From contig JAALGY010000010.1 in assembly GCA_032358165.1 (NCBI GenBank), forward strand, positions 1,054,001 through 1,118,000: a stretch of 64,000 bases of DNA, read 5' to 3'. A program made the translations under genes and the position numbers. This stretch comes from Diplosphaera chodatii (Eukaryota > Chlorophyta > Trebouxiophyceae > Prasiolales > Stichococcaceae). Under the pieces are notes generated by a model, which saw only the letters and a program-made list of their open reading frames with translations, did not search any database and was not told the DNA's origin. Below, piece after piece: positions 47,701 through 58,700 of this stretch. Numbering within the stretch: the stretch's first letter is position 1; each line of letters starts with the position of its first letter.

Positions 47701-50237
47701 ATCTACATACCCGTTGTTACTGACATCATTCTCAGGGACAACTCACTCCTCGAACAGCGTCTTGGAGCGTTCAATCTTTGCTGTGCTGGAGGGCAGGATG
47801 TCAGAGCCATCCATGGCATCCAGCTGCTGCAGGGTGGCCCGCAGCGGCGTGTTTGTGGTCAGCACTGGAGCCCTGAAGACCGACCCCAGCTCGCCAGACT
47901 CCAGGATCTTCTGTACTCTTGCATCTGCGCGACATGGTTTCAGGGGTCGGCTGAGCTTTGTGCCAGCAAGATGGTGCGATGTGGTACATGTTCCTGGTAT
48001 GCTCATCATGCAGCACCTGGTTGCCGCGGCTGCGAGTGAGAGCTGACCTCAATGGCAACTTACCCAGCTGCTCTGCGTCTGTAACCAGCACACCCGCAGG
48101 ATGCGGGCCGCCACCAGCCGCCTGCATGCACGCCCGGTTGAAGTCTTGCAGACGTGCGTGTGCCATAAGGGACCATGGTCACCGGGCAACCTAAAGCACA
48201 ACTGCAAGCCGCATCTGGGCCTGCAGACGGCAAACCCCTGACCCCACGTGCCTGCGCCGCCCCGACGCCGAGCACAATGTCCGGGCGTGTGGCGGGCGCC
48301 ACTACCAGTGGCCGCCCCTCAGCCGCCTCGACATCCCGCAGCATGTCCGTGAAGCCGCCCGCCCCCACCACAACCTGCACCAGGCACGCCTGTCGCGAAT
48401 GCTCTTTGGCAGCTCCATGCTCTACAGAGTGCAACCTGCACGCAGATCATGCAACCGAGACGGTTTTGCAGCCGTGAAATTTTACCGGCTGCATGCCATT
48501 GCAGCGACATTGCAAGAGTCGGCATCCCCACCTGAGCAGCGCTCGCATCCAGCAGGTCCTTCTGCCCCGCTATCAGGCGCGCCCCAAGCGCGGAGGCGAC
48601 GGCGTCGAGACGGACGCCCTGCAGCACGCTGTCGCGCGGCAGGCCGCCGAACACCCGCAGGCCGGCGGGCTCCAGGCTGTCCCGCAGCTCCTGCAGCATC
48701 TGGCCCGGCGCGTCCGGGGGCAGCTGCATCCATAGGGCTCACCATCAGCAACACAGCATTCGAAGGTTTCACGAGGTTTGCACAGCCTGGCAGGCTGTTA
48801 GAGACTCCAAACGCTTCAGCCCAGGTACATCAGACGGACATGCATCCAAGTATACACTGCTTTTGTTTGACAATTGCATGCAGTCGAACCTACAGCAGGG
48901 TGCACAGGGCATGGAATGCGAGCACCCTCACAGAGGTGCAGTTTGATGACCACTTCTGCAAGTGTAGCTGACATTAGGGGCTGCACCTGATTCAGCAGCA
49001 GGCCCAGCACGTCTGCGCCCGCCTCCGCCACAGTGTTGCGTGCAATCGTCGCTGACCTGGCAATGTCTTCTGCCGATTGCCCGCTGCGCACATCCAGTGC
49101 CAACAGCACCGGGGCGCTAAGGGTTGCCGCCAGCCTCGCATTCAGCTCCAGCCGGTCACCAGGCACACCTGCAGCATCACACGCAACCCGTGTTTCTTCT
49201 TATGCTGCATTGCATACCCTGCAAATGGTTCACGAGGTGCAACGTGCCCACGGCTGTGTCACAGTACACTGTGTTGTCCGACCCTTTGGCATACTTGGCA
49301 AGCACCTGGTAGCCATAGCCTGCATGCATGTTTGCAAGCTCATGGAACTGCAACAGATATTGCCAAGCGTCAGTGCAGCCACTGTAGCTGAGAGTGTTCC
49401 GACCTCGGCCCACCTACAGGGCCGTCCTCGTGGGTGCCCTCGACCAGCAGCAGGCCGTGCGCTGCCTGCAGAGCCTCATAGCGCGAGTAGATGTGGTCGA
49501 ACAGCTCGTCCTGGCGCTTGCTTGCAAGCGCTCCAACTATGTCTTGCCTGCGACGAGGGATGCGAACGTCAGCAGAATGCCTGCACTGCTCATGGATACC
49601 TGCCATCAGGGCAGTCCAGCTGCGATGGCCGCACATGTATTGAGCATGCCTGCATGCAAGATAATGGGTATAAGCAATGCATGCAGCTTAGGTAGTATGC
49701 TGTTATCATCATGGCAGCACCGCTGTCTGGCCAGGGTCACCTGCTGACGCCGAGCATGGCCTTAGGGTCGCAGCGAAGCGAGAACACGCTGTGCAGCAGT
49801 TCCACATGGCGCGGCAGCCCTGTAGCGGAGCCTGGGAACGGCAGGCCTGCAATTGGCTGGAAGAAGCCCTGCAATGCGACAGTACCACTCTGGAACGGTG
49901 TTCATCACGCAACGTGGAGGACGGAAGTATGGTCATGCATGGACAAGTGGCGGAAAGAGCACATATAGCATGCATGGTGCCGTACCACATTGGCATACAG
50001 CGTCTCGAAGTGATCAAGCAGACCCAGGAGGAGCGGCGCATTCCACCGGCGGCCTTCAACGTTGAAGACGTACAGGGACTTGTGCTGCTGCTGCTGCTGT
50101 TCCTGCGGCGGTTGTTGGTGCGAGTGCACACGGCACGCATCCTGCACCGCTGACTCCTGATCCGGGCAGAAAGCGCTGTTGTAGAGGCTCCGCGGTGATG
50201 TGGTCATTGATGAACATCCTGCTGAGAGCGCACACAT
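44786..50237 (-). CDS. PTA: Phosphate acetyltransferase (phosphotransacetylase), long eukaryotic-algal type
   Basis: Twenty exons join in phase to 774 residues (50237-49989, 49868-49741, 49547-49414, 49168-48987, 48723-48532, 48374-48248, 48144-48064, 47924-47747, 47561-47466, 47295-47166, 46962-46849, 46681-46646, 46551-46490, 46316-46211, 46028-45858, 45621-45511, 45380-45335, 45219-45191, 45096-45034, 44875-44786). PTA converts acetyl-CoA and phosphate to acetyl phosphate, feeding acetate kinase in algal fermentation. The N-terminal third resembles the BioD-like domain of long PTAs ([20 protein letters not shown]), the middle is a DRTGG-like domain, and the C-terminal catalytic domain (~from residue 450) shows [84 protein letters not shown] and GLRLPVNDLSRG. 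The N-terminal P-loop is missing its GKS. The first ~30 residues (Ser/Arg, few acids) could target mitochondria or plastids. Confidence 0.93.
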
Positions 50238-51594
50238 GGCGGATCACATTCTATCGGACTCCAGCTGTCTGCTGCACTGATGCACAGCACACCATGCGCT
50301 CAGCATGCATGCATGCACGCGCGTTCTCGACCATGTTAACGTGAAGTGGTAGATCCTCACGCAACAATCAATGATCACGGATGCATGCAGCTGCATGCGC
50401 GTGCGAAGGTGCCCATTGCCTGGACCAAAGCATGTTTACATCAGTAACATATACTCACCAAGATCCAACCTCCATGCTAGCGTGTCGCCTGTACTCGTCT
50501 GATAGCACGCTCCGCTGGTGAGTCTAGCACAGTGTCCTTGTCGCCTGAGCGATGCTAAGGCCCTCAGCATGATCGTCAGCTTGAGCAACAACACGTTGTG
50601 GCCATGCCAGTCTGATCCTGCCCCCAGACAACAGTCGGTGGAGGTTGAACAACGTGCTTGGCTGTCTTGCAGGTTGCCGTCGCCAAGCCGAAGCAAAGAT
50701 GCTACCCTGCACTTCACCTCCCAGCTGGTGACTAAGCACCGGTAGATGACTAAGTGGAGAAAGCCACCCCTGCAGTAGCTGTAACAATGCCACTGTTGTG
50801 CGACCAGGCCGGGGCGCTGGGCGCCCTGACACACGCACGAATGTACGGCGGGTGTGGAGTGTGGGGGGCAAGGCCAACTATCACGGGTTACGGAAGTCCT
50901 AGCTATGGGGTCCACATTGTGCCAGCAAAGCCATGAAGACACACCTACTACAGCAAGCGCAGCAGACAACCAATGCTGAGGTTGCACAGTTCCAGGCCAC
51001 TACTGCAACGCACTGTAGGCATGCAGCTGATGTGTCTCTTTGGCATGCAAACTGGCAGGTGCATGATGCACACGTGTGCACCTCGATGCTAAGCGCCGCC
51101 AACTTCATTGTGACACAAAACAGTTGTTGTGGCACACAGCGCAGGAAAAGAACATGCAGTTTGAGTACTAGGTTTTGCAGGCGTGCGGACTCTCTGCCAA
51201 GGTACCCAGTAATCGCGACGCTCTGCTCGGTGACGTGGGGGCCAGCAGCTGCTGTGTACATGGGTCATTCGCTGTCCGCCCAATCAAAACTCCCCAAGAG
51301 CGGCAGGGCACCGCTGATGTGCAGCTGGTATCGCTGTAGGGCATATGTGTGTCTTGAACTTGTTCATCTGCAGCGCTGGCACGGCTGTATGCCTTCTCTG
51401 ACGCGTTGCTGCACGTGCCGCCCGTGCCCACAGCTGTGCTCAAGCTCAGCCGCTGAGTCAGTCACGCTGCACGCCCAGATGCTGCCCAGCAGTAAAACAT
51501 GGCTGCGCTGTGCTGCTTATACTGTCTGCTGTTGCAATGCAGATGGTTGCTCAGATTATTGCACAGCGCTAGTACTGGCCATTGCGCCCGTTAC
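50238..51594. other. Intergenic region upstream of phosphate acetyltransferase
   Basis: About 1.36 kb between the PTA start and the 3' end of the pseudokinase gene. It should hold the PTA promoter and the last pseudokinase exon or 3' UTR. A long plus-strand open frame entering here from 50933 is not supported. Confidence 0.4.
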
Positions 51595-54024
51595 CCGCCT
51601 CCAGCTCCAAGTCGTCCAGCAGGTCCTCCTGCAATGGAAGCGTACAGTGCTGCCTCATGCACTGTCGATGCTAAGCGGCGTCACTCATGAACTTGCAGCA
51701 AGTGTGGTCGTCACAGAAGGAGTATCATTCCCACAATCGAATGCAACCGCAGTCATGATGTTTTGCAGGTGTCTGTGATGGGGTTCCAGGGCGGCTGCAG
51801 GTGCAGGGGGGCCGGGACGCACCATCTCGTCCTGGTCCATGACGTCGTCCGCCATGCCGTCGATGTCCTCCCCCTGGCCGGTCATGACGGGCACGCGCGC
51901 CTCCCGCGCGATGCGCTGCATGTCCTCCTCGCTCTGCATCGACGACGGTGGCTGCATCCTGAGCACCTGCGGCGGGGGGAAGCGGGCAGCGCAGATCGAT
52001 CAACAGGAACATGCTGCTTACTAGGACTGCTGCAAGCGCCCTGTTTGTACCTGCACCCAGCTTCTGCTGGGCACTCTGTGAATATGCTGATGATTGATGC
52101 TCTACTTTGCTGCTTGCTGCCACTTGCAGGAGGACGGTACGCGTGCCAATGCCATGCCGCTTAGGGTAGGGGCTGCTGGCACCTTCTCATTACACTGCAG
52201 CATGCCGGGCGGCAGGCCGACCGCGACCCAGGGGTGCTGCAGCAGCTGCGCGACGGACGGCCGCTTTGCCGGGTCCGCCACCAGCACGCTGCGCAGCAGC
52301 GCCTCCAGCTCCGGGCTCAGCCCCTCGGGGGGTTCGTAGTTGACCTGGCGCCATGTCAGATCCAGGTCAAATCAGTCAACATGGGCGTGTACCGCAGCTC
52401 GTCGGGGTGCCTGCCCATCAGTAAGGGCGAGGCCAGTCTCACGATCGGCAGCGTGATGCGTTGTGTGTACCTTCATGATCTTGGCGATCATGTTCTGCAC
52501 GCCGTGCTTGCCATTCGCCGCCTCAGGGTCGCCGAATGGGAATTTGCCTGTTGTATACACACCATCGTCAACTTGCCAGCCCCATCCTTCCAGCTGCTGC
52601 AGACTGCCACACTTGCCAGTCGCACGGCAGCAGCACGATTCACGGACAATGGCACGCTGAGGCAAGTGCACAGGGTCAGAAGCATACACCTGTCGTCAGC
52701 CGACAGCCTGGAACACGCACCAGTGACCATGATGTACAGCATGACGCCGCAGCACCACACATCGGAGCACGAGCCATCGAAGAAGTTGTGCATCAGAGCC
52801 TCAGGTGCAGTGTAGGCCAGCGTGCCTAATGCACTTTTAGGGTCACTGTTGACCTGCAGGTCACGGCAAAGACTTGTGAGTGCAAACTGGTACAGCAGGA
52901 AAACAGAGTGCGCATTGCTGTACATACTACCTTTATTCAGCGCAGAGTTGCTGCAGTTGCAATGCTGGTGGTTGTGCCGAGCATGCAGCACACGCGAACC
53001 TGTTCTGTTTTGGAGTACTCAAAGTCCGAGATCTTCAGTGCGGACCGTGGGCTGTCTGAGGCTAGCATCAAGTTGTGCAGCCGCACCTGTGGCCAGATGA
53101 AGAACACGCTATCACCATGACACCCACTGCGAACAGTTGGCTTCCGAAGACATGAGTGATACAGAGAAACTTGTCATTTCGGCATTTGCACCTCCCGGTT
53201 CTTGAGGCCCAGGCGGTGGTAGAAGTCGAACACAAGCAGGAGCTGCTGGAAGAACCACCTGCACCACTTGGCAACAGTGGCACTGAGCAAGCAAGGCGAT
53301 CTGGCTCACACAACCTCACTGCATATGAGCAGCACATGTATGTCAACTCGACCATGGTGCGGTCACACACCTGGCAACAGGCTCTGGCAGCGGCGCATGC
53401 TTCGCCAGGTAGGTCGGCATGTTGCTGCCCTTCATGTACTCCATGACAATGGCCAGGTAGTGTGTCGTCAGGAACACCTCCTTCAGCTGCACGATGTTGG
53501 GGTGCGCATGGCATCTGCAGCCAAAGGCATGAAAAACATCAACATCAACATCACCATGGCCAGGAGCCAATACAATGAATGAGATCACAGCCTGCAGTAC
53601 GATGCGGATGCAGACGATGCTGTTCTGTAGCACCAGCCGGCACCTTCGGTGTGCAAGTAACTCGCGCTCTAGGTTTTTGGTGACGCCTGGACCCCGCTCC
53701 AGCAGCTTGATGACGACATATGTGTTTTTGCGGGTGTCTGTGGCCAGTTGCAGACTGCCTGCTGGCCCCCGACTCAGCACCTTCATCGTCCACATGAGCC
53801 ATCAGGTGTCTGTCAGTTCACACGCTCGTGTTGGACAGCAGCTGACATTGCACGCCTTTGCTGTAGCGGATCTCCGAGTTCATCCATCCGATGTCAAGAA
53901 CTTGTGTGGCAGGATGTGCGCGCACCTTGACAGGCGCATAGTATGGGTGGCTGTACAGGGGGTTGGCCTCTGACAGCGAGTCATCGCTGCCGCCCCCATC
54001 GCGCGATGCTCCAGCGGCTGACAT
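51595..54024 (-). CDS. SnRK2-like protein kinase homologue, predicted pseudokinase (3' end uncertain)
   Basis: Ten exons read so far (54024-53926, 53780-53644, 53514-53371, 53258-53192, 53086-53000, 52853-52721, 52547-52471, 52344-52183, 51966-51823, 51628-51595), about 350 residues, in phase. The fold is intact: PAGSLQLA loop, Lys58 in VVIKLL, Glu in LERELLAHRR, HYLAIVMEY hinge, TLAYTAPEA, SDVWCCGVMLY, PSVAQLLQHPW. The catalytic residues are not. Where kinases 1 and 2 have NRDIKLEN this has NREVRLHN (Asp to Glu at 149, Lys to Arg), and where they have CDFGYSK it has SDFEYSK (Gly to Glu at 172). Phosphotransfer should be weak or absent; a scaffold or allosteric role is plausible. The tail is acidic (EDIDGMADDVMDQDE, EDLLDDLELE). 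Exon 2's acceptor (GATGAAG) is not pyrimidine-rich, and the last exon and stop were not fixed. Confidence 0.8.
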
Positions 54025-55749
54025 CGCCGGGCAACACTCGGGAAGGTGGCGAGAGCACGCAAGAGGCTGCGAGTAGGCTCAGGTCCCTCACAGGTGCCGA
54101 ACTGTGGGCTGGCTGCAGAGCACAGCCCGCCCGTGCAGGGGCACTTGACTCAGCGCTGCTGGCCACTCTGTGCGTGTGGGCTCCGCTGACCAACCTCACA
54201 GCAGGTCAGCATCCAGCTGGCCGAGGTCCTGAGCAGCTGGCCTGCTTGCAGGCCCTGAGCTGTTTGAGAGCTGCTTCCTGCGCACATACATAAGGAATGT
54301 CATCAGGAGCCTGGGCTTGATGTACCTTAGTTCAGGGTGAAGCACAAGACATCACGGGTGACATAAATGTCAGATGCCGCCACTGGGTGCACGCAGCGAC
54401 GTGACGCGAGCCCGAATGCTTGCCAGCCTTCTAGTAAAAGCGGCTGCAAGCGGCACGCTGGGACACGCACAGCTGACACAGTAAGTTGTTGCCCACCACC
54501 TCGCACTACCCACCTCTAACGACACGTTCCACGGGGGTTGAGGCCAGGACGCTCTAAGCTCAGCTGATGTATCGCCTACAACAGATAATGACATCCTACA
54601 GATATATGCGCGCGCCGATGATCCTCCACATTGCGGCCAAGCAACGCAAGCAGCGAAATCGACCGCGTGGCAAGGCGCCTGCTTTGAGGGAGCCACAAGC
54701 GTGTGCGTAACGGCGCAAGGCGTGTCAACAGGATGAACAGCACGAGCACCGTGTGCGCGTCCGGGCATGCGGCGCCGGCTGTCACGACTGGCCTCGTCCT
54801 GGACGCAGTTCTAGGTGCGCAGCGTACCGCACGGCCACGCAGCAGAGGCGAGTCACTTTGCAGCGGGCTGTAAAGGTAGGCGTAGTACTCAAGCACCAAG
54901 TGTCGGCCCGTAGTTCCCCGAGCCACAACCGTGGTTGGCCCGCTGACTGGTGGTATTGCTTGGCCTGCGTGGCAAATGCCGCCGGGGGGCACTCGAGCAC
55001 CGCGGGCGTCCGGCACAGCCCACCAGCAGGGCGATGAGGCGTACTGCCTGGCTCCAATGTGTTACGGCGGCCTGCTCCGGCCCTGCTCGCCGCAGCTGCG
55101 GTGTTGGCCACCCTCAGATCACTGTTTGTCACCCGGCGCCGAATGCCGCGTGGTCCTTGGGTGGCAGCTCCGTTCACTGCACGTACGCCCGCAGTGGGTG
55201 GCGATGTGCACCGTGCAGGAGGATCGAGGCTCCGCAAGCTTGCATCTGGTCAGCATTTTCTCGGGCTACTTGACCCAACCTGACGAGCTTCCATGATTAG
55301 GTCCACAACCAGCAGCACAATGTCCAGGAGAATGCTACGAGCATGTGAATACGTCAACAACTTTCCCGCTTGGCCATTACACACATGCTGGCAAGTGTCC
55401 TGTGGGCGTCCACATAGAGTGCCGGGGCCTTGTCAGTATACCATTGACTTTGAGGCCTTCGTAGTCGACACCTGTTCATGCTGGTGTGACTGATTTGCAC
55501 CGACAGTCAGCGTGCTCATCATTTCCGCATGCGCGAGAACATCCTGGCTAGTATTGGTGAATGAGATCCAGTGCGAAGCTGGTGTGGCAGGCTCAAAGTC
55601 AATGCCACGGGAACATCAGCTTCCGCAAGTCAGCAAGCGCTATGGTTCTCGTCTTAGCGCCCTGCAGCCATAGCTTACATGCTTTCGAGCCTGTAAGCTT
55701 GAGGCAACAGCTTCGGTGGACGTATTGATGAAGCTGAGAAAGCATTTCC
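54025..55749. other. Divergent region upstream of pseudokinase and nucleotidyltransferase
   Basis: About 1.7 kb between opposed start codons. Several GC-rich open frames of 70-150 codons overlap on both strands around 54750-55300. None shows a family motif or a splice partner, so none is called. A small unrecognised gene here cannot be excluded. Confidence 0.35.
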
Positions 55750-58700
55750 ATGGTCAATGAGGCAGCAGCAGCTGCAGCGGTGACGGCAGCTGCGGCAGCA
55801 CTGCGGCCAGCTAATGCCCACGGCGCTGTGCAGCAACAGCAGCAGTTCAGTGGCTGCAGCGGACAGTCCACGGCAATGGCTGGTAACAGCCACCCACATC
55901 ACATCGAAGGCAGCCTCATTGACGTCGGCAGGACCAGCGCGAGCGCGCCGCAGGAGGCCAGTACTGTATTGGCGAGCACCAATGCGAGCGCTGGACAGGG
56001 CGCTCCTGGCGTCTTGCCGCCCAAGCCGCCTCGCAGCAGGCGCAGAGGCCAAAGGCGTAAGAGCAGTAGCAGAGGCACGCCGGCAAATGGCTCGGACTCG
56101 GATTCAGAATCAGATGATGATGATGAGACCGCGGATGTAGTGGCCGCAAACTTCGGCGGCGTGGCAGCAGAGGCGCAGCAGATGTGCAGTGATGCACACA
56201 AGTGGTGGCAACACACTGCGCAATGGACCTCGCAAGGGCTTACAGCTTTAGACCATGCCTTCGCCGGCATTGTGCAGGTTGGCTGGTTTGCCCATCAACT
56301 GATCCCAGCTCCCATGCATACGATGGTTGCAGGAACTAATGGTATCATGATTGTGCCTGGTTTCAGCACCGGATTTACTGACCAACAACCACCCACCAGC
56401 AAGCTGACAACCGCACATGCCCTGTGCAGAGGGACACGCCGTCGGCAGCAGATGCTGCAGTGCGCCGCGAGGTGTTGGCGCGCATGGGCCAGCTGGTCTC
56501 GCATGGCGTCCTGGGCTTCCAGGTAGACCACTTTACGACATCCAGCTGGGCACATCGCAGCAAACCTTGACAATGGCACGCAACCCAGGCCGAGCTAACC
56601 AGGTTGCATGAGCTGCTGCCTGCGCTGGAATTAGCTTGTTGAGGCTGAAACCCGGCTTGGCATGCTGGCAGGGCCTGACGGTGCGGCCGTACGGGTCGTT
56701 TGTCAGCGGCCTGTATTCGCCGGAGGGCGACCTGGACCTGGCGCTGGATGGCTTCCTGGACTACAAGTGCGTCACATGCTTTGGAGTCCCTTTCATCCCC
56801 TGCAAGGCAATTTGATTCGGGTTGTGGGCAGCATAGCTCAGAGACGTGACGCCAGCTGTTTCAGCGCAGCATGACAACAGCCATTGCTTTTGACACAGGA
56901 ATGGCAAGCCACCAGTGCCCATCTGTGAGTCGTCCACACAGCAGCGGGCAGACATGCTGCGGGTGCAGATCCTGTTGCTGTGTTTCCGTGCCATCATGCT
57001 TGATGACAACCCTGGTCGATAGCGCTGCTAATACAGACAATGGCTTTGAGTGTTTTTTCAAGGCATCAACTGTGGCATTGCAGGCCGTCATGAAGCTGTT
57101 GCGCCGGCACAACTCCAGCAGGGGCTATGTCGAGACCATCCTGCACGCACGGGTGCCCATCATCAAGTTTCTGGACGGCCCGACAGGCATGTTGAGGAGT
57201 TGCGACGCAAACCATGCCGTGTTCACGCTAGCACCAGGAGCAGCGTACAGCAGATGATGTTGCCGCTCTTGCATTGCAGGGCTGCCCTGCGACATGAGTG
57301 TCTCAGGTGCCGGCGCGGCGTTCAAATGCACTGTGCTGCGCATGCTGTGTCATGTGCGCACCCTGTGCCTCTCCGCACCTATAACCCATGTTCCCTTATG
57401 GAGGTGCCATACTCTGGACTTCACTCAAAACCTGCACTTCCGACTGCTGTCAAGACACACAGTGGTTAGGCTTCTGTGCGGTTGCCACAGACCAGGAGAC
57501 CAACCTACCCGCACAGTGCACTGTCCTCATGCTGTGAACACGTCGCTTGTGCAGGTTGATGAGCGGCTGCCTGCGCTGGTGCGGCTAGTCAAGGCATGGG
57601 CGGGGGCGAGGGGCCTGAATGACGCCTCCAATGGCACCTTCAACTCCTACGCCCTCACTCTGCTGGTGTGTGTGTGTTGACTGGTCACCAGAGGAAAGTC
57701 CATGTCAGCACTGTCATGTCAGCATTGTCACGCCCGTCATGTGCCGAGTGGTCTGTAACGGCACCACCTTGACCGCCCTCAATACTGTCCCTTCGCTATC
57801 AACACAGTCATGGCCATCTTGCCATCACTTCACTCCAATCTCAGCTCAAATATGGTGCTGCTCGTGCAGACAGTGGGGTATCTGCAGACGGCGTCCCCGC
57901 CGGTGCTGCCGCCCATCAGCCGCCTGTTCGGCCGGCCGCCAGGGGGACCGCACGCAGACCGCCCGCTGCACGAGGGACGCGAGCCCGACGGCAGCCTGCT
58001 GGAGGTGTGCCTGCTGCTGCTGCTGACACCCTAGACGTCACCGAAGACCGGAAGACAGCGCAGCAGCCTCCCGTGCCCTGATGCAGCTTGCGCAGATGCT
58101 GGTTGGACACGAGGCCTCCCTGCTGGCAGCTTGGCTGTGTGCAGTATTGATCGTGGTCAAGCGAGCAAACCTTCGGTTGCAGGGTGCCAAGCAAGTGGCC
58201 GCTCAGCTGGCAGCGGAGGGCTTTGGCAGGGCCAACCCCTCCAGTCCTGCACAGCTATTTGCGGGCTTCCTGACGCAGACCGCTGCCGTCGTTGCCGCCT
58301 GGCAGCACGGCAAGCGCTTCAGGTGCCATGTCGAGCCTTGTGAGGCGCGCATACAGCACAGAGGTCAAACTCAACAGTGCACCAAGCTTCAGGAGGCTGC
58401 CGAGTTTGCGAGCTTGCACGCATCAGGCTTGTCAGCCGAGTGCATGGCCATGTGCCGCTCGCAGGAAGCTGCGGCTGGACACGTGGGCGGGGCGCTGGTC
58501 CAGCGCCAAGTGGGGCAAGCAGTACATAGCCGGCGTGGAGGTGCGGCTCAGTAGGACTAGTCGTCCCTGATTTGTGGCGCACGATGCACTGCTCTTGTGA
58601 GTGGCATTCGTAAACAGGAAACCTGACATTCTTGTGGATGTTTCTCAACTGCAGGACCCGTTTGATGCGTGCGACAACCCAGGGCGCACCATCATGCGGG

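Noticed and set aside
50933..51778. 281-codon plus-strand open frame
   Set aside because: No family motif, odd Cys-rich composition, and it is antisense to the last pseudokinase exon.
54782..55296. Overlapping GC-rich frames on both strands, one transit-peptide-like
   Set aside because: No consistent exon structure and no family match; most likely compositional.
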